This document shows positions 8,995 through 17,502 of a stretch of 64,000 nt of DNA, piece by piece. Positions within the stretch are counted from its first letter, which is position 1. Every line of letters begins with the position of its first letter. The translations under genes were made by a program, and so were the position numbers. The notes beneath the pieces are model-generated. The model was not told where the DNA came from. It worked only from the letters and a program-made list of their open reading frames with translations, and ran no database searches. This stretch comes from Sphingobacterium tabacisoli (GTDB taxonomy: Bacteria; Bacteroidota; Bacteroidia; Sphingobacteriales; Sphingobacteriaceae), in NCBI RefSeq assembly GCF_017908035.1, contig NZ_JAEQMU010000001.1, forward strand, positions 992,001-1,056,000, given 5' to 3'.

Positions 8995-9606
8995 TTAAAG
9001 CTGGTCGATACGAACCCAAGACATACCTGCTGCAACTGCACCGGCTACACCTGGATCTCCATCTTCGAAGACAAAACAATCTTCGGGAGAGGTGTCAAGC
9101 AACCGAGCGCAAAGCAAGAAGGGATCTGGTGAAGGCTTTCCTTTTTCGGTATCACCTGCACACACAAGAACTTCATATTTGCCACTAACCCCAATAACAT
9201 CGAGAGTGATATTTAATGTGGATCGAGTGCCTCCTGATACCACACCTATTTTTTTAATCCCGACATTATCTAGCAATACCTGCCTAACAAAATCGATAGG
9301 CTGTGTCTCGTGAATGTATTTCTCGATAAATACGGCCGATTTTCGCTTTGAAAACTGCTGTATATCAAACTCAACCTGATAACGTCTTGTAATCTCTTGG
9401 GCAACGGCGACAGTCGGCCAACCAGCTGTCTCGTCAATAAGGTCGTCATCCAATTGAACACCATACTCCGCAGCAGTTTCGACATAAGCGGCTTTGTGCG
9501 CCCAAATATTATTCGCCAATGTGCCGTCTACATCAAAAAGCAATGCCTTGGAGCTACTCGATAATTTCATCAAGCGCTTGTATTTTGCCAGGTCCAGTTC
9601 GTTCAT
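8995..9606 (-). CDS. HAD-superfamily phosphatase (beta-phosphoglucomutase/phosphoglycolate-like)
   Basis: A 203-residue cytosolic hydrolase with the Asp nucleophile motif LFDVDGTLANN (D25, D27), motif II SGGTRS, a Lys in EKGKPSPDPF, and the acidic motif IV FVFEDGDPGVAGA. The helical cap between residues 38 and 105 marks subclass IA. Substrate is unknown: sugar phosphates or phosphoglycolate are typical. It lies downstream of proline dehydrogenase but behind a strong terminator, so it is probably transcribed separately. It converges with the barrel gene at 8980 with only 14 bases between the stops. Confidence 0.88.
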   Translation of the reverse strand: MNELDLAKYKRLMKLSSSSKALLFDVDGTLANNIWAHKAAYVETAAEYGVQLDDDLIDETAGWPTVAVAQEITRRYQVEFDIQQFSKRKSAVFIEKYIHETQPIDFVRQVLLDNVGIKKIGVVSGGTRSTLNITLDVIGVSGKYEVLVCAGDTEKGKPSPDPFLLCARLLDTSPEDCFVFEDGDPGVAGAVAAGMSWVRIDQL

Positions 9607-9630
9607 ACTCTCAATGGTTTATCATAAAAA

Positions 9631-9684
9631 ATCTCCGTTTGAAATAGTCTCCTGTTACCAGGACGCTTACTGTCAAACGGAGAT
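9631..9684 (-). terminator. Terminator of proline dehydrogenase with a structured loop
   Basis: ATCTCCGTTTGA (9631-9642) pairs perfectly with 9673-9684. On the minus strand the stem is followed by TTTTTT. The 30-base loop contains a second small stem (CCTG/CAGG), giving a branched-looking hairpin rather than the usual short tetraloop. Confidence 0.75.
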
Positions 9685-9714
9685 AACGGCTACCTCACAG
9701 CAACCTATATTCGA

Positions 9715-10911
9715 TTATTTTTTTAAACTCTTTCTGCGTTTTTTCTCTTTGATAATCAAGCTCAACTCACGTCCAGTCTGTCCAGCGGCAGAACTGTTCT
9801 CTTGTGCTCTACGGAAAAGATAAGGCATTACCGATTTTACAGGTCCGTATGGCATATACTTCGCTACATTATAATTTGCTGCACCAAGATTGAATGAAAG
9901 ATTGTCAGACATCCCTAATAGCTGAGCAAAGAATACATGTGGATGATTATGGCTAATATTGCGCTTATCCATCTCACTGGCCAATAGCATACTGCTCGCA
10001 TCATTATGTGTTCCTGCCATCAATCCTATTCGCTCAACATTATCCATACAGAACATGATCGCATTATTGTAGTCGGCATCACTGGATTCTTTGGTAGGCT
10101 GTATAGGAGACGGGTAGCCTTTTTCTGCTGCGCGCTCACGCTCAATTTCCATATAGGCACCACGCACAATCTTTGCTCCAAGATAGAAGTTCTGAACTTC
10201 GGCATAAGCAAAGTCCGCCTTTAATGAAGCTAGTTTATCGTGTCTGTACAATTGATAGGTATTGTAGACAATGGGTTTTTGCTTGTTGTATTTTTCCATC
10301 ATCTCCCGTGCGATATCATCGATCGTGTCTTGTATCCAAGAATGCTCAGCATCTATCAATACTCTGATATCAGCATCGTAACAAGCTTTACAAATACGGT
10401 CGCAACGATCCATAAGGCGCGCAAACTCTTCTTTCTCCTCTGTAGTCAGCTGTTGCTTGGCATCTACTTTTGCTAATAAATCGAAACGTCCAACTCCTGT
10501 CGGTTTGAATACACAGAAGGAAATCAGCTTGTTCGTACGAGCAAATGCCACAGTAGACAACACTTCATTGCAACAAGCATCAAAACTCTCTTCGGACTCT
10601 TCGCCCTCTACAGAATAATCTAATATGGTGGTCACATTTCCTTTGCCCAACTCTTCAATAGCCTTACTACATCCCTGAATAGTCTCGCCACCACAGAACT
10701 GCTTGTAAATGGTATTGCGGATTATTCCCTGAATCGGAAGGCCTATATTTAAAGAAAAGTTCGTTATTGGAGTACCTATCTTAATGAGCGCATTGGATGC
10801 AACCATTTTGAATAACCAATAGGCTCTCTCTAGGTCTTTGTCAGACTTATTACGGAATGCTATCTCGGTGTTATCAAAGTTTAATGTCGATGAACTTTCT
10901 GGTGCTGTCAT
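9715..10911 (-). CDS. Proline dehydrogenase family protein
   Basis: FAD enzyme of 398 residues that oxidises proline to pyrroline-5-carboxylate, passing electrons to the respiratory chain. Diagnostic segments are the central barrel strands, KIVRGAYMEIERERA, LMAGTHNDASSMLLASEMD, and the C-terminal YMPYGPVKSVMPYLFRRAQE, which holds the paired arginines that bind the substrate carboxylate. It is a monofunctional ProDH, as usual in Bacteroidota; no pyrroline-5-carboxylate dehydrogenase is in the window. The minus-strand box TACTTTTG (10939-10932) lies 20 bases before the ATG. Confidence 0.93.
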   Translation of the reverse strand: MTAPESSSTLNFDNTEIAFRNKSDKDLERAYWLFKMVASNALIKIGTPITNFSLNIGLPIQGIIRNTIYKQFCGGETIQGCSKAIEELGKGNVTTILDYSVEGEESEESFDACCNEVLSTVAFARTNKLISFCVFKPTGVGRFDLLAKVDAKQQLTTEEKEEFARLMDRCDRICKACYDADIRVLIDAEHSWIQDTIDDIAREMMEKYNKQKPIVYNTYQLYRHDKLASLKADFAYAEVQNFYLGAKIVRGAYMEIERERAAEKGYPSPIQPTKESSDADYNNAIMFCMDNVERIGLMAGTHNDASSMLLASEMDKRNISHNHPHVFFAQLLGMSDNLSFNLGAANYNVAKYMPYGPVKSVMPYLFRRAQENSSAAGQTGRELSLIIKEKKRRKSLKK

Positions 10912-10931
10912 TTTGTATTAATTTTTCGGGA

Positions 10932-10939
10932 CAAAAGTA
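10932..10939 (-). promoter_or_regulatory. -7 box TACTTTTG for proline dehydrogenase
   Basis: Exact TAnnTTTG match in the 92-bp divergent spacer. It predicts a leader of about 17 bases. No TTG at the usual upstream distance. Confidence 0.5.
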
Positions 10940-10992
10940 AGTAATTAATGATTACTTTTCTGGGAAAAAGATTATTTTACGCAAGATTAACT

Positions 10993-11000
10993 TACTTTTG
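10993..11000 (+). promoter_or_regulatory. -7 box TACTTTTG abutting the S4-protein start codon
   Basis: Exact TAnnTTTG match ending 3 bases before ATG 11004. With the box at -11 to -4, the predicted transcription start is the A of the ATG, so the mRNA would be leaderless. No TTG -33 element is visible. Confidence 0.55.
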
Positions 11001-11003
11001 TAT

Positions 11004-11210
11004 ATGCAAACATTCACACTAGAAGGGGAGTTTATTCCGATGATACAATTATTAAAAGCACTCAATTGGGTCGAACATGGCGGCATGGCACAACGGGTGG
11101 TAGAAGATGGACTCGTAATGTACAATGGCGCTGTGGATCTGAGAAAAAGGCTGAAAGTCCGCAAGGGAGATACAGTAGAGTTTGATGGACAAAAGGTCAA
11201 AATCGTATAA
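11004..11210 (+). CDS. Small S4-domain RNA-binding protein (YbcJ-like)
   Basis: A 68-residue cytosolic protein that is essentially one S4 domain: IQLLKALNWVEHGGMAQRVV and VYNGAVDLRKRLKVRKGDTV-type core (here LVMYNGAVDLRKRLKV). YbcJ-type proteins are thought to bind structured RNA. I choose ATG 11004 over TTG 10998 because MQTFTL aligns with the N-terminus usual for the family and because the -7 promoter box would overlap the TTG. It is the first gene of an apparent S4-aroB-Nudix operon. Confidence 0.88.
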   Translation: MQTFTLEGEFIPMIQLLKALNWVEHGGMAQRVVEDGLVMYNGAVDLRKRLKVRKGDTVEFDGQKVKIV

Positions 11211-11242
11211 AATACGTATATTTACTTTCTCATTTAAAAATC

Positions 11243-12307
11243 ATGCAAACAATCAATAGTTTAGGGTATAGTGTCTATTTTGATGATTCGTTAAAGTCAT
11301 TAGAGTCATTTATTGCCGAAAGGGCATACTCACAGATCCTTGTCTTTGTGGACAGGAATACGAACGACCACTGTCTACCTGTATTACAGGCGGCACTGCC
11401 GAATCTAGTGGACTATGATATCATCGAAGTAGACCCAGGAGAGGAGAATAAAAACATTGATTTTTGTATTGGTGTCTGGAAAACAATGCTTGACTTCGGG
11501 GCCGACAGAAAGGCACTGATGATAAACCTTGGTGGAGGAGTGGTGACCGATATGGGCGGATTTGCAGCATCAACTTATAAAAGAGGAATCGATTTTGTCC
11601 AGATTCCGACAACATTATTGTCGCAGGTAGATGCCTCTGTGGGTGGTAAAACGGGAATAGACTTGGATAATGTAAAAAACATTATCGGCACCTTCACGCA
11701 ACCACAAGCAGTCTTCATCAGTTCCGCTTTTCTGGATACGCTGGACCAAAGGCAATTAACTTCCGGATTTGCAGAAATCATAAAACATGGCTTGATTCAG
11801 GACAAAGATCTATACGATACCTGTAAGCAAATTGATGCGACAAAGGTAAGTACTGAGATTGTATACCGTTCGGTAGAGATAAAGAACAAAGTAATCGTAA
11901 GCGATCCAACAGAACAGGGCTTACGTAAAATATTGAACTTTGGACACACCATCGGTCATGCGATCGAAGGGTATTCCTTATTACATGATTCAAACCCACT
12001 ATTACATGGAGAAGCCATTGCTATAGGGATGATTTGTGAAGCATGGCTGTCGCACAAGCACACAGGGCTTTCTGAAGCGGAACTACAGGATATAACGGCG
12101 ACATTTCTATCCCGGTATGGCCGCTACGGATATACTCCAAATCAATATGATGAGTTTTTGGAGCTAATGAAAAATGACAAAAAGAATGAGGATGGTAAAA
12201 TCGGTTTTGCTCTCTTGGAGCGCATAGGAAGTGCAGTATACAATATCTATGTATCAGAAGAGGATATTAAAGAAGCGCTAGATTACTATCTGAAATCCAG
12301 CAACTAA
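11243..12307 (+). CDS. aroB: 3-dehydroquinate synthase
   Basis: Second step of the shikimate pathway: DAHP to 3-dehydroquinate, NAD- and metal-dependent. The 354-residue length is normal. NAD-binding GGGVVTDMGGFAAST and the IPTTLLSQVDASVGGKTGID block are present, as are the metal ligands in GFAEIIKHG, FGHTIGHAIE and LLHGEAIAIGM. It follows the S4 gene by 32 bases. A near-consensus TATATTTA at 11217-11224 could provide a second promoter. Confidence 0.96.
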   Translation: MQTINSLGYSVYFDDSLKSLESFIAERAYSQILVFVDRNTNDHCLPVLQAALPNLVDYDIIEVDPGEENKNIDFCIGVWKTMLDFGADRKALMINLGGGVVTDMGGFAASTYKRGIDFVQIPTTLLSQVDASVGGKTGIDLDNVKNIIGTFTQPQAVFISSAFLDTLDQRQLTSGFAEIIKHGLIQDKDLYDTCKQIDATKVSTEIVYRSVEIKNKVIVSDPTEQGLRKILNFGHTIGHAIEGYSLLHDSNPLLHGEAIAIGMICEAWLSHKHTGLSEAELQDITATFLSRYGRYGYTPNQYDEFLELMKNDKKNEDGKIGFALLERIGSAVYNIYVSEEDIKEALDYYLKSSN

Positions 12308-12310
12308 ATA

Positions 12311-12727
12311 GTGAATAAAAAGAAGACCATAACGGTAGCTTTGGCTATAATAACTAACGACCAAAATGATATTTTGGTCGTTAGAAAAAAAGATGGTCTA
12401 TACTTTGCCTTACCCGGAGGGAAAATAGAGGCTACGGAAACAGCAAACGAAGCGCTGATACGCGAGCTGAATGAGGAGCTAAACCTGTCCTTCAATACAA
12501 CTGATTTTACCTTCTTGGCCAACCATACGACCAAAGCTGCAAATGAAGTCAACACAATGGTAGAAGGTCATATATTCCTACTAAACAAGAACCTAACGCA
12601 AACCGTATCAGGCTACGCTGAGATAGAGGAGGTACTCTGGTTATCCAAGGCAAACCACATGAACTACCGTCTTGCGCATTTATTTACAGAGTTTGCTCTG
12701 CCCAAATGGCTAAGCGAAACACTTTAA
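12311..12727 (+). CDS. NUDIX hydrolase
   Basis: A 138-residue pyrophosphohydrolase. The Nudix box runs GGKIEATETANEALIRELNE and ends EELNL, keeping the metal-binding REL-x-EE core, with Asn in place of the usual Gly near the end. Start is GTG 12311, three bases after aroB, so it is translated from the same mRNA. Substrate unknown; a house-cleaning nucleotide hydrolase is likely. It ends one base from the convergent nuclease gene. Confidence 0.9.
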   Translation: MNKKKTITVALAIITNDQNDILVVRKKDGLYFALPGGKIEATETANEALIRELNEELNLSFNTTDFTFLANHTTKAANEVNTMVEGHIFLLNKNLTQTVSGYAEIEEVLWLSKANHMNYRLAHLFTEFALPKWLSETL

Positions 12728-12728
12728 C

Positions 12729-13568
12729 CTAATGCTCCAACGGACTATTTACCAATCCTATAGCTTCTTCTAAAATCTGCTTCCTTTTCTCGTTGCTGAT
12801 CTCTATCATCTGAAGAAATTTGGGATTTCGGACAACATCTTTGACCAAAACACACTGTGCTTTCAATAAGCGGGCTTTATCCTGTGCTCCTAAAGAAGTC
12901 AAACAGGTTATAGGATACTGCCCGTTGCTATCTACACGAGCTTTCAAGCTAGCCTCCCTTGGATAGTCCCATGCCAACAGATTCATCTTATGGTATTCGC
13001 CAAATTTGATAGAATCTGTTGTGAGATAAGCGTTTGTAACGAGCCAGCCAGCTGACACTTTTAAACTCTTATCAAAAAAAGTATATTTTATATCCGATAT
13101 ATCAACGACCCTGGACATAAAGTACATTGGTGTTGTGACGGATATCTTCGCATCGACATCGTTTCTAAATTTGCATTCGATAGCAAGTAACTCTTGACCT
13201 TTTGTAGCCACAACGTCTATTTCATGAGTTACCGCATGCCCCTGTATAATCTGCCCCGTGACGGCCTGATATCCATCTTCCTGAAACATACGAGCTACCC
13301 ACTTCTCAAAATAAAAGCCTTCAGGTCCCAAATCCCGCAATGCTTTTTTAAGACTATATCTTGCTGCATAGGTATCCCGACATGATTTAAGGTATTCGAA
13401 TGCCAGTTCGTATAATTCCCGTGTAGAAATGCCATCGTAAAGCTTGTCTTTGATACGTTCGAATACTCCATCAACCTCATCTGGAGAGGCTCCCGACCGG
13501 GATAAAGAGTGTCTTAAACTGTCTGGTCTAAAGGGGACTAATTCTCCGGAATGTTTCTTTACATGCAT
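12729..13568 (-). CDS. ATP-cone domain fused to Mrr-like PD-(D/E)XK nuclease
   Basis: A 279-residue protein of unknown function. Residues 1-95 are an ATP-cone (VKKHSGELVPFRPDSLRHSL, GISTRELYELA, AARYSLKKALRDLGPEG), the nucleotide-sensing module best known from ribonucleotide reductases. Residues about 95-215 are an Mrr-type restriction-endonuclease fold with catalytic candidates D118 (HEIDVVA), E131 and K133 (AIECKF). A C-terminal part from about 225 to 279 may be helix-hairpin-like. No methyltransferase or specificity gene is adjacent, so this is not a normal restriction system. The domain pair occurs across Bacteroidota. Nucleotide-gated DNA cleavage is inference. Confidence 0.82.
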   Translation of the reverse strand: MHVKKHSGELVPFRPDSLRHSLSRSGASPDEVDGVFERIKDKLYDGISTRELYELAFEYLKSCRDTYAARYSLKKALRDLGPEGFYFEKWVARMFQEDGYQAVTGQIIQGHAVTHEIDVVATKGQELLAIECKFRNDVDAKISVTTPMYFMSRVVDISDIKYTFFDKSLKVSAGWLVTNAYLTTDSIKFGEYHKMNLLAWDYPREASLKARVDSNGQYPITCLTSLGAQDKARLLKAQCVLVKDVVRNPKFLQMIEISNEKRKQILEEAIGLVNSPLEH

Positions 13569-13677
13569 GGTCTATTTCGCTATTAAATATTACATCTCAA
13601 GATACATATAATCACATTTATTGAAAAACATAATCTGAAATAAGTTGTTATATAACTGTAACTAAAACATCAATAAT

Positions 13678-13977
13678 ATGCTATTAAACTACGCCTTGGA
13701 AAAAATAAAAAAGAAAGTGGACGAAGATTGTATCGATGGAAATGTAGGGACCTCTGAACGGATACTGTCCGTTGTGGCTGGTGGACTTATACTAGGAATA
13801 GGCATAAAGCAACTCATAAAACGTCCAATGACAGCATTGACAGGGGTAACCCTTGGCGGAGCTTTGGTATACCGTGGAATAACAGGACACTGTAGCATCA
13901 AGGCTGGGCTCGATAAAATGACGAAAAAAGAAGACGAAGTAACTGTTATCGAACATCGCTACTTTGTAAAACAATAG
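13678..13977 (+). CDS. DUF2892 (YgaP-type) membrane protein
   Basis: A 99-residue protein with two glycine-rich hydrophobic stretches (ILSVVAGGLILGIGIKQLI; LTGVTLGGALVYRGITGHC) following NVGTSERI, the signature of DUF2892 inner-membrane proteins. It lacks the rhodanese domain present in YgaP. The C-terminal tail is charged and probably cytosolic. Function unknown. Standalone gene; ATG 13678. Confidence 0.85.
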   Translation: MLLNYALEKIKKKVDEDCIDGNVGTSERILSVVAGGLILGIGIKQLIKRPMTALTGVTLGGALVYRGITGHCSIKAGLDKMTKKEDEVTVIEHRYFVKQ

Positions 13978-14009
13978 TGCTGGTAGACATTTCTCCTATA
14001 GAGGATGTG

Positions 14010-14038
14010 TTGCTCTATACGGTCTTTTTTTATCTTTG
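14010..14038 (+). promoter_or_regulatory. Sigma-A-type promoter of the sirtuin gene
   Basis: TTG (14010-14012), an 18-base spacer, then TATCTTTG (14031-14038), a full match to the Bacteroidota promoter. The ATG begins at 14043, so the predicted leader is zero or one base. Confidence 0.7.
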
Positions 14039-14042
14039 AAGA

Positions 14043-14756
14043 ATGACAAAACGAAGTAAGATAGTCGTCTTAACCGGTGCTGGCATCTCAGCCGAAAGTG
14101 GACTACAGACATTCAGGGGAAATGATGGACTATGGGAAGGATATCGCATTGAAGATGTGGCAACCCCGGATGCATGGCGACGAAATCCAGAGATGGTGCA
14201 GCGTTTTTATAATGAACGACGGAAAAAGTGTATACTAGCGGAGCCTAACCCGGCACATGTCGCGCTGGCCGGCCTAGAACAAGATGCAGATGTGTGGATT
14301 GTCACGCAGAATATAGATGACCTTCACGAACGTGCAGGTAGTAAAAATATTATACACCTGCATGGTGAAATTAGAAAATCGCAATCTTCGCTAGATCCTA
14401 CCATGGTGTATCCGATAATAGGGGACAAAATTGGAGTGGAGGAAACCTGTGAATTTGGCTCGCCTTTGCGGCCGCATGTAGTATGGTTTGGAGAGTCTGT
14501 ACCTAATATGGATAAAGCGATTCGACTAGTAAAAGATGCGGATTTTCTACTGGTAGTAGGCACCTCTTTACAAGTGTACCCTGCAGCAAATCTAGTCTAC
14601 GAAACGTCGAGAGAATGTGAAATAGTAGTGGTAGATCCGAATATCCCTCAGCTAAATATAAGAAGCAATGCCATACAACTATTTGAAGAAAAGGCTTCGA
14701 TAGCACTACCAGATATGGTAGCCAATTTTAGGAAAAACCATACATTTGGAAAATAA
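14043..14756 (+). CDS. Sirtuin NAD-dependent protein deacylase, class III, without zinc cysteines
   Basis: A 237-residue Sir2 enzyme that removes acyl groups from lysine using NAD. Visible are GAGISAESGLQTFRG (12-26), TQNIDDLHERAGS (88-100), catalytic His 107 in HLHGE, and VVGTSLQVYPAANL. The YxxR pair (Y56, R59 in FYNERR), which in SIRT5/CobB recognises succinyl or malonyl groups, is present. The four zinc-binding cysteines are absent: the only cysteines are C63, C136 and C192, and the usual CxxC positions read RKSQSSLD and CEFGSPLRPHVVWFGE. This variant is known in Bacteroidota. Strong terminator downstream. Confidence 0.93.
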   Translation: MTKRSKIVVLTGAGISAESGLQTFRGNDGLWEGYRIEDVATPDAWRRNPEMVQRFYNERRKKCILAEPNPAHVALAGLEQDADVWIVTQNIDDLHERAGSKNIIHLHGEIRKSQSSLDPTMVYPIIGDKIGVEETCEFGSPLRPHVVWFGESVPNMDKAIRLVKDADFLLVVGTSLQVYPAANLVYETSRECEIVVVDPNIPQLNIRSNAIQLFEEKASIALPDMVANFRKNHTFGK

Positions 14757-14760
14757 AAAT

Positions 14761-14785
14761 AGGAGAGTGATTGAAAAGCTCTCCT
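14761..14785. terminator. Bidirectional terminator after the sirtuin gene
   Basis: AGGAGAG (14761-14767) pairs with CTCTCCT (14779-14785), with GTTTTTATTT on the plus side and ATTTTTATTTT on the minus side. It serves the sirtuin gene and the convergent 81-aa gene. Confidence 0.8.
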
Positions 14786-14793
14786 GTTTTTAT

Positions 14794-15039
14794 TTAATAG
14801 TATCTATTGTAAGTATCGTTAAACCCGGTCCGCATACGAGTAAAAGACTGTAGGACGTGATTGATAAACTGTTCATCTAGAATCTCAAAGACTCCATTAA
14901 CTCCATTCAAAACATCTGATTCTGCAATCTTATAGGATTGTTCAAGATTCCCTTGCTCAAACTTGATGATGAACTTTTGATTCATCCCAAAAATAGTAAT
15001 CTTACAATCTGGATGTGGCAATTCTGCTAAAACCCTCAT
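14794..15039 (-). CDS. Hypothetical protein, 81 aa
   Basis: Not recognised by function. It is a small soluble protein (MRVLAELPHPDCKITIFGMN start; Tyr-rich end NDTYNRYY) with alternating beta-like N-terminal half and a helical C-terminal half. It lies between terminators and has an imperfect promoter-like TTTACTTTG on the minus strand upstream. Length, composition and clean flanks support coding. Confidence 0.65.
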   Translation of the reverse strand: MRVLAELPHPDCKITIFGMNQKFIIKFEQGNLEQSYKIAESDVLNGVNGVFEILDEQFINHVLQSFTRMRTGFNDTYNRYY

Positions 15040-15116
15040 TTAATCTTGATTTAATTAGAAGGTCACAAAGTAAACAAAATCTTAGCAATTGTATAACTAA
15101 TCCCGTAAGAATATCA

Positions 15117-16448
15117 TCATAATACGCCCTGAGATTTCATCGCTTCGGCAACTTTGATGAAACCGCCAATATTGGCTCCTTTGAGATAGTTGATATATCC
15201 GCCTTCTTCTTTTCCATAACGCACACAGGTCTTATGAATATTCTCCATAATGTTTTTTAGCCGACCATCCACTTTACTGGCCGACCACTGCTGTCCAATC
15301 GAATTCTGCGACATCTCTAGTCCTGATACAGCGACACCACCTGCATTTGCGGCCTTGCCCGGTCCAAAAAACACTTTAGCTTTTAGAAAAACTTTGACAG
15401 CCTCTGCAGTAGAAGGCATATTGGCACCTTCGGCAACACATTTGCAACCATTTTTTATCAATTTCTTAGCATCTGCTTCATTCAGTTCATTCTCTGTAGC
15501 ACAGGGTAGCGCGATATCGCATTTAAACTGCCACGGCTTCTCGCCAGGATGAAAGGTCGCTGTCTTATATTTTTTGGTAAACTTATTCAAATCGCGCCCT
15601 AGGGTATTGATAAAGGATAGTTTCTCTAAAGTAAGGCCTTCTTTGTCATACAAAGTGCCTGAGCTATTCGATATGGTAATTACCCGAGCACCTAATGAAA
15701 TGGCTTTTTCTGCCGCAAAGTAAGCAACATTACCTGCACCAGAAATCGCAACAGTTTTTCCCTCCAGATTCTCATTTATAGAATCATAGATGCAACCTAC
15801 GAAATATAGAAGTCCGTAACCGGTAGCCTCTGGTCGGATGTAAGAGCCACCCCAATTGACACCTTTTCCAGTAAGCACACCCGTAAAATTGTTCTGAATA
15901 CGTTTGTATTGACCGAATAGATAGCCAATCTCTCTGCCACCAACGCCAATATCACCCGCGGGAACATCTGTATCAGCACCGATATGACGGTACAGTTCGG
16001 TCATAAAGGACTGACAGAAACGCATTATCTCGTTATCAGACTTCCCTTTAGGATCAAAGTCGGCACCACCTTTACCTCCGCCAATAGGTAAACTCGTAAG
16101 CGAATTTTTAAAGACCTGCTCAAAGGCCAAAAACTTCAAAACACTTAAATTCACGCTCGGAGCGAAGCGAAGTCCCCCCTTATAAGGACCAATAGCGCTA
16201 TTCATCTGAACTCTATATCCTCGATTGACCTGAATCTGGTTATCATCGTCCAGCCAGGCTACACGAAAGGAAATAACTCGCTCGGGCTCCGTCAATCTTT
16301 CTAAAATCTTTAGTCCCTCAAACTCGGGATGATATTCATTAATATAGGGGATAAGATCCTCCAAAACTTCAATGACAGCCTGTAGAAACTCGGGTTCGTT
16401 TGGATTACGCTTTTCAACGTATTTAATAAAAGTGTTAAGGTTTAGCAT
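15117..16448 (-). CDS. gdhA: NADP-type glutamate dehydrogenase
   Basis: A 443-residue hexameric enzyme of ammonium assimilation that interconverts 2-oxoglutarate plus ammonium and glutamate. Diagnostic blocks are GYRVQMNSAIGPYKGGLRFA, the catalytic-Lys segment LPIGGGKGGADFDPKGKS, PAGDIGVGGREIG, and the dinucleotide fold AISGAGNVAYFAAEKA. Length and motifs fit the NADP-specific 450-residue class. A full promoter is present on the minus strand (TTG 16512-16510, N21, TAAATTTG 16488-16481), giving a leader of about 29 bases. Confidence 0.95.
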   Translation of the reverse strand: MLNLNTFIKYVEKRNPNEPEFLQAVIEVLEDLIPYINEYHPEFEGLKILERLTEPERVISFRVAWLDDDNQIQVNRGYRVQMNSAIGPYKGGLRFAPSVNLSVLKFLAFEQVFKNSLTSLPIGGGKGGADFDPKGKSDNEIMRFCQSFMTELYRHIGADTDVPAGDIGVGGREIGYLFGQYKRIQNNFTGVLTGKGVNWGGSYIRPEATGYGLLYFVGCIYDSINENLEGKTVAISGAGNVAYFAAEKAISLGARVITISNSSGTLYDKEGLTLEKLSFINTLGRDLNKFTKKYKTATFHPGEKPWQFKCDIALPCATENELNEADAKKLIKNGCKCVAEGANMPSTAEAVKVFLKAKVFFGPGKAANAGGVAVSGLEMSQNSIGQQWSASKVDGRLKNIMENIHKTCVRYGKEEGGYINYLKGANIGGFIKVAEAMKSQGVL

Positions 16449-16480
16449 CTTTTTTTGAAAATATTATATACAGAAGTTTC

Positions 16481-16512
16481 CAAATTTAATAATTCTATAT
16501 AATTAAATGCAA
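16481..16512 (-). promoter_or_regulatory. Promoter of gdhA
   Basis: Minus strand TTG (16512-16510), 21-base spacer, TAAATTTG (16488-16481). Exact match to TTG-N17-23-TAnnTTTG. Confidence 0.7.
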
Positions 16513-16602
16513 AAAAATTAAAAAAACACAATAAAAACATCAATTCAATAGTTAACTATTAAATCAAAAGAGGTAATTTAAAGAGGAGAGGGGTTTACCC
16601 GT

Positions 16603-17502
16603 TTAACTGTTAGCCTTTTTGGCTGCAACAGGATCGAAAGGTTCAATATGCACGAATACATTTGAAATAGATGGCATATTGAGCATCAGGTAATCTTTTA
16701 ATGCATGGGCAATATCATGACCTTGTCTAACGCTCAACTCAGGACTCACAACAGCATGAAGATCAACAATGTATGTCATTCCGATTTTTCTAACGAAGCA
16801 CTTGTCTGTAGCCAAAACTCCGTCTACACGTAACGACATCTCCTTGACGTCATTCACCATATCCTCAAAGAGATTTTCGTCCATAATCTCACCCAAAGCC
16901 GGTCGAAATATATGATAACAATTATAGAGAATGAATCCAGAAGCGAAAAGAGCAGCCCAATCATCAGCATATTCATAACCTTCGCCTAGCCATAGCGCAG
17001 CAGAAATACCTATAAATGCGGCTACAGAAGTAATTGCATCACTACGGTGATGCCAAGCATCGGCTTTTAATGATGTGCTGTTCAATGCTTTCGCGCGTCG
17101 GCTAACGACCTGATAACTGATTTCTTTCCATATAATAATTCCTGCCAAAACAAACAATGTCCATGCTTCGGGTGGTTCATGGGGAGTCCGGAGATTAATC
17201 ACACTTTGGTGTGCGATAACTGTTGCAGATATGACCAGAAAAATAACCACAATAAAGGTTACCAATGGCTCAATACGACCGTGACCGTACGGATGAGTTT
17301 CATCTGCTGGTCGTTTGGAATATTTAATTCCCAGTAACACCAAAATTGAGGAGAAAATATCTGTAGTAGATTCGATAGCATCAGCTATCAAGGCAAATGA
17401 GTTCCCGAAGAAACCAGCTAACCATTTAATTATAGCCAGACCTAAACTGCCAATAATACTGAAGTATACTGTCTTTTCTGCTTTATCTGCTTTGGAGGAC
17501 AT
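16603..17502 (-). CDS. Cation diffusion facilitator (CDF) family transporter
   Basis: A 299-residue inner-membrane metal/proton antiporter. Six helices are visible. The metal site is marked by DAIESTTDIFSS in helix 2 and DAWHHRSDAITS in helix 5; HYGHGRIEP-like sequence (here HPYGHGRIEPL) precedes helix 4. The C-terminal 90 residues form the cytosolic ferredoxin-like regulatory domain ending MLNMPSISNVFVHIEP. Metal specificity is uncertain; the DxxxD/HxxxD arrangement fits zinc, iron or manganese. Monocistronic, preceded by a 536-bp spacer shared with the his operon. Confidence 0.92.
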   Translation of the reverse strand: MSSKADKAEKTVYFSIIGSLGLAIIKWLAGFFGNSFALIADAIESTTDIFSSILVLLGIKYSKRPADETHPYGHGRIEPLVTFIVVIFLVISATVIAHQSVINLRTPHEPPEAWTLFVLAGIIIWKEISYQVVSRRAKALNSTSLKADAWHHRSDAITSVAAFIGISAALWLGEGYEYADDWAALFASGFILYNCYHIFRPALGEIMDENLFEDMVNDVKEMSLRVDGVLATDKCFVRKIGMTYIVDLHAVVSPELSVRQGHDIAHALKDYLMLNMPSISNVFVHIEPFDPVAAKKANS

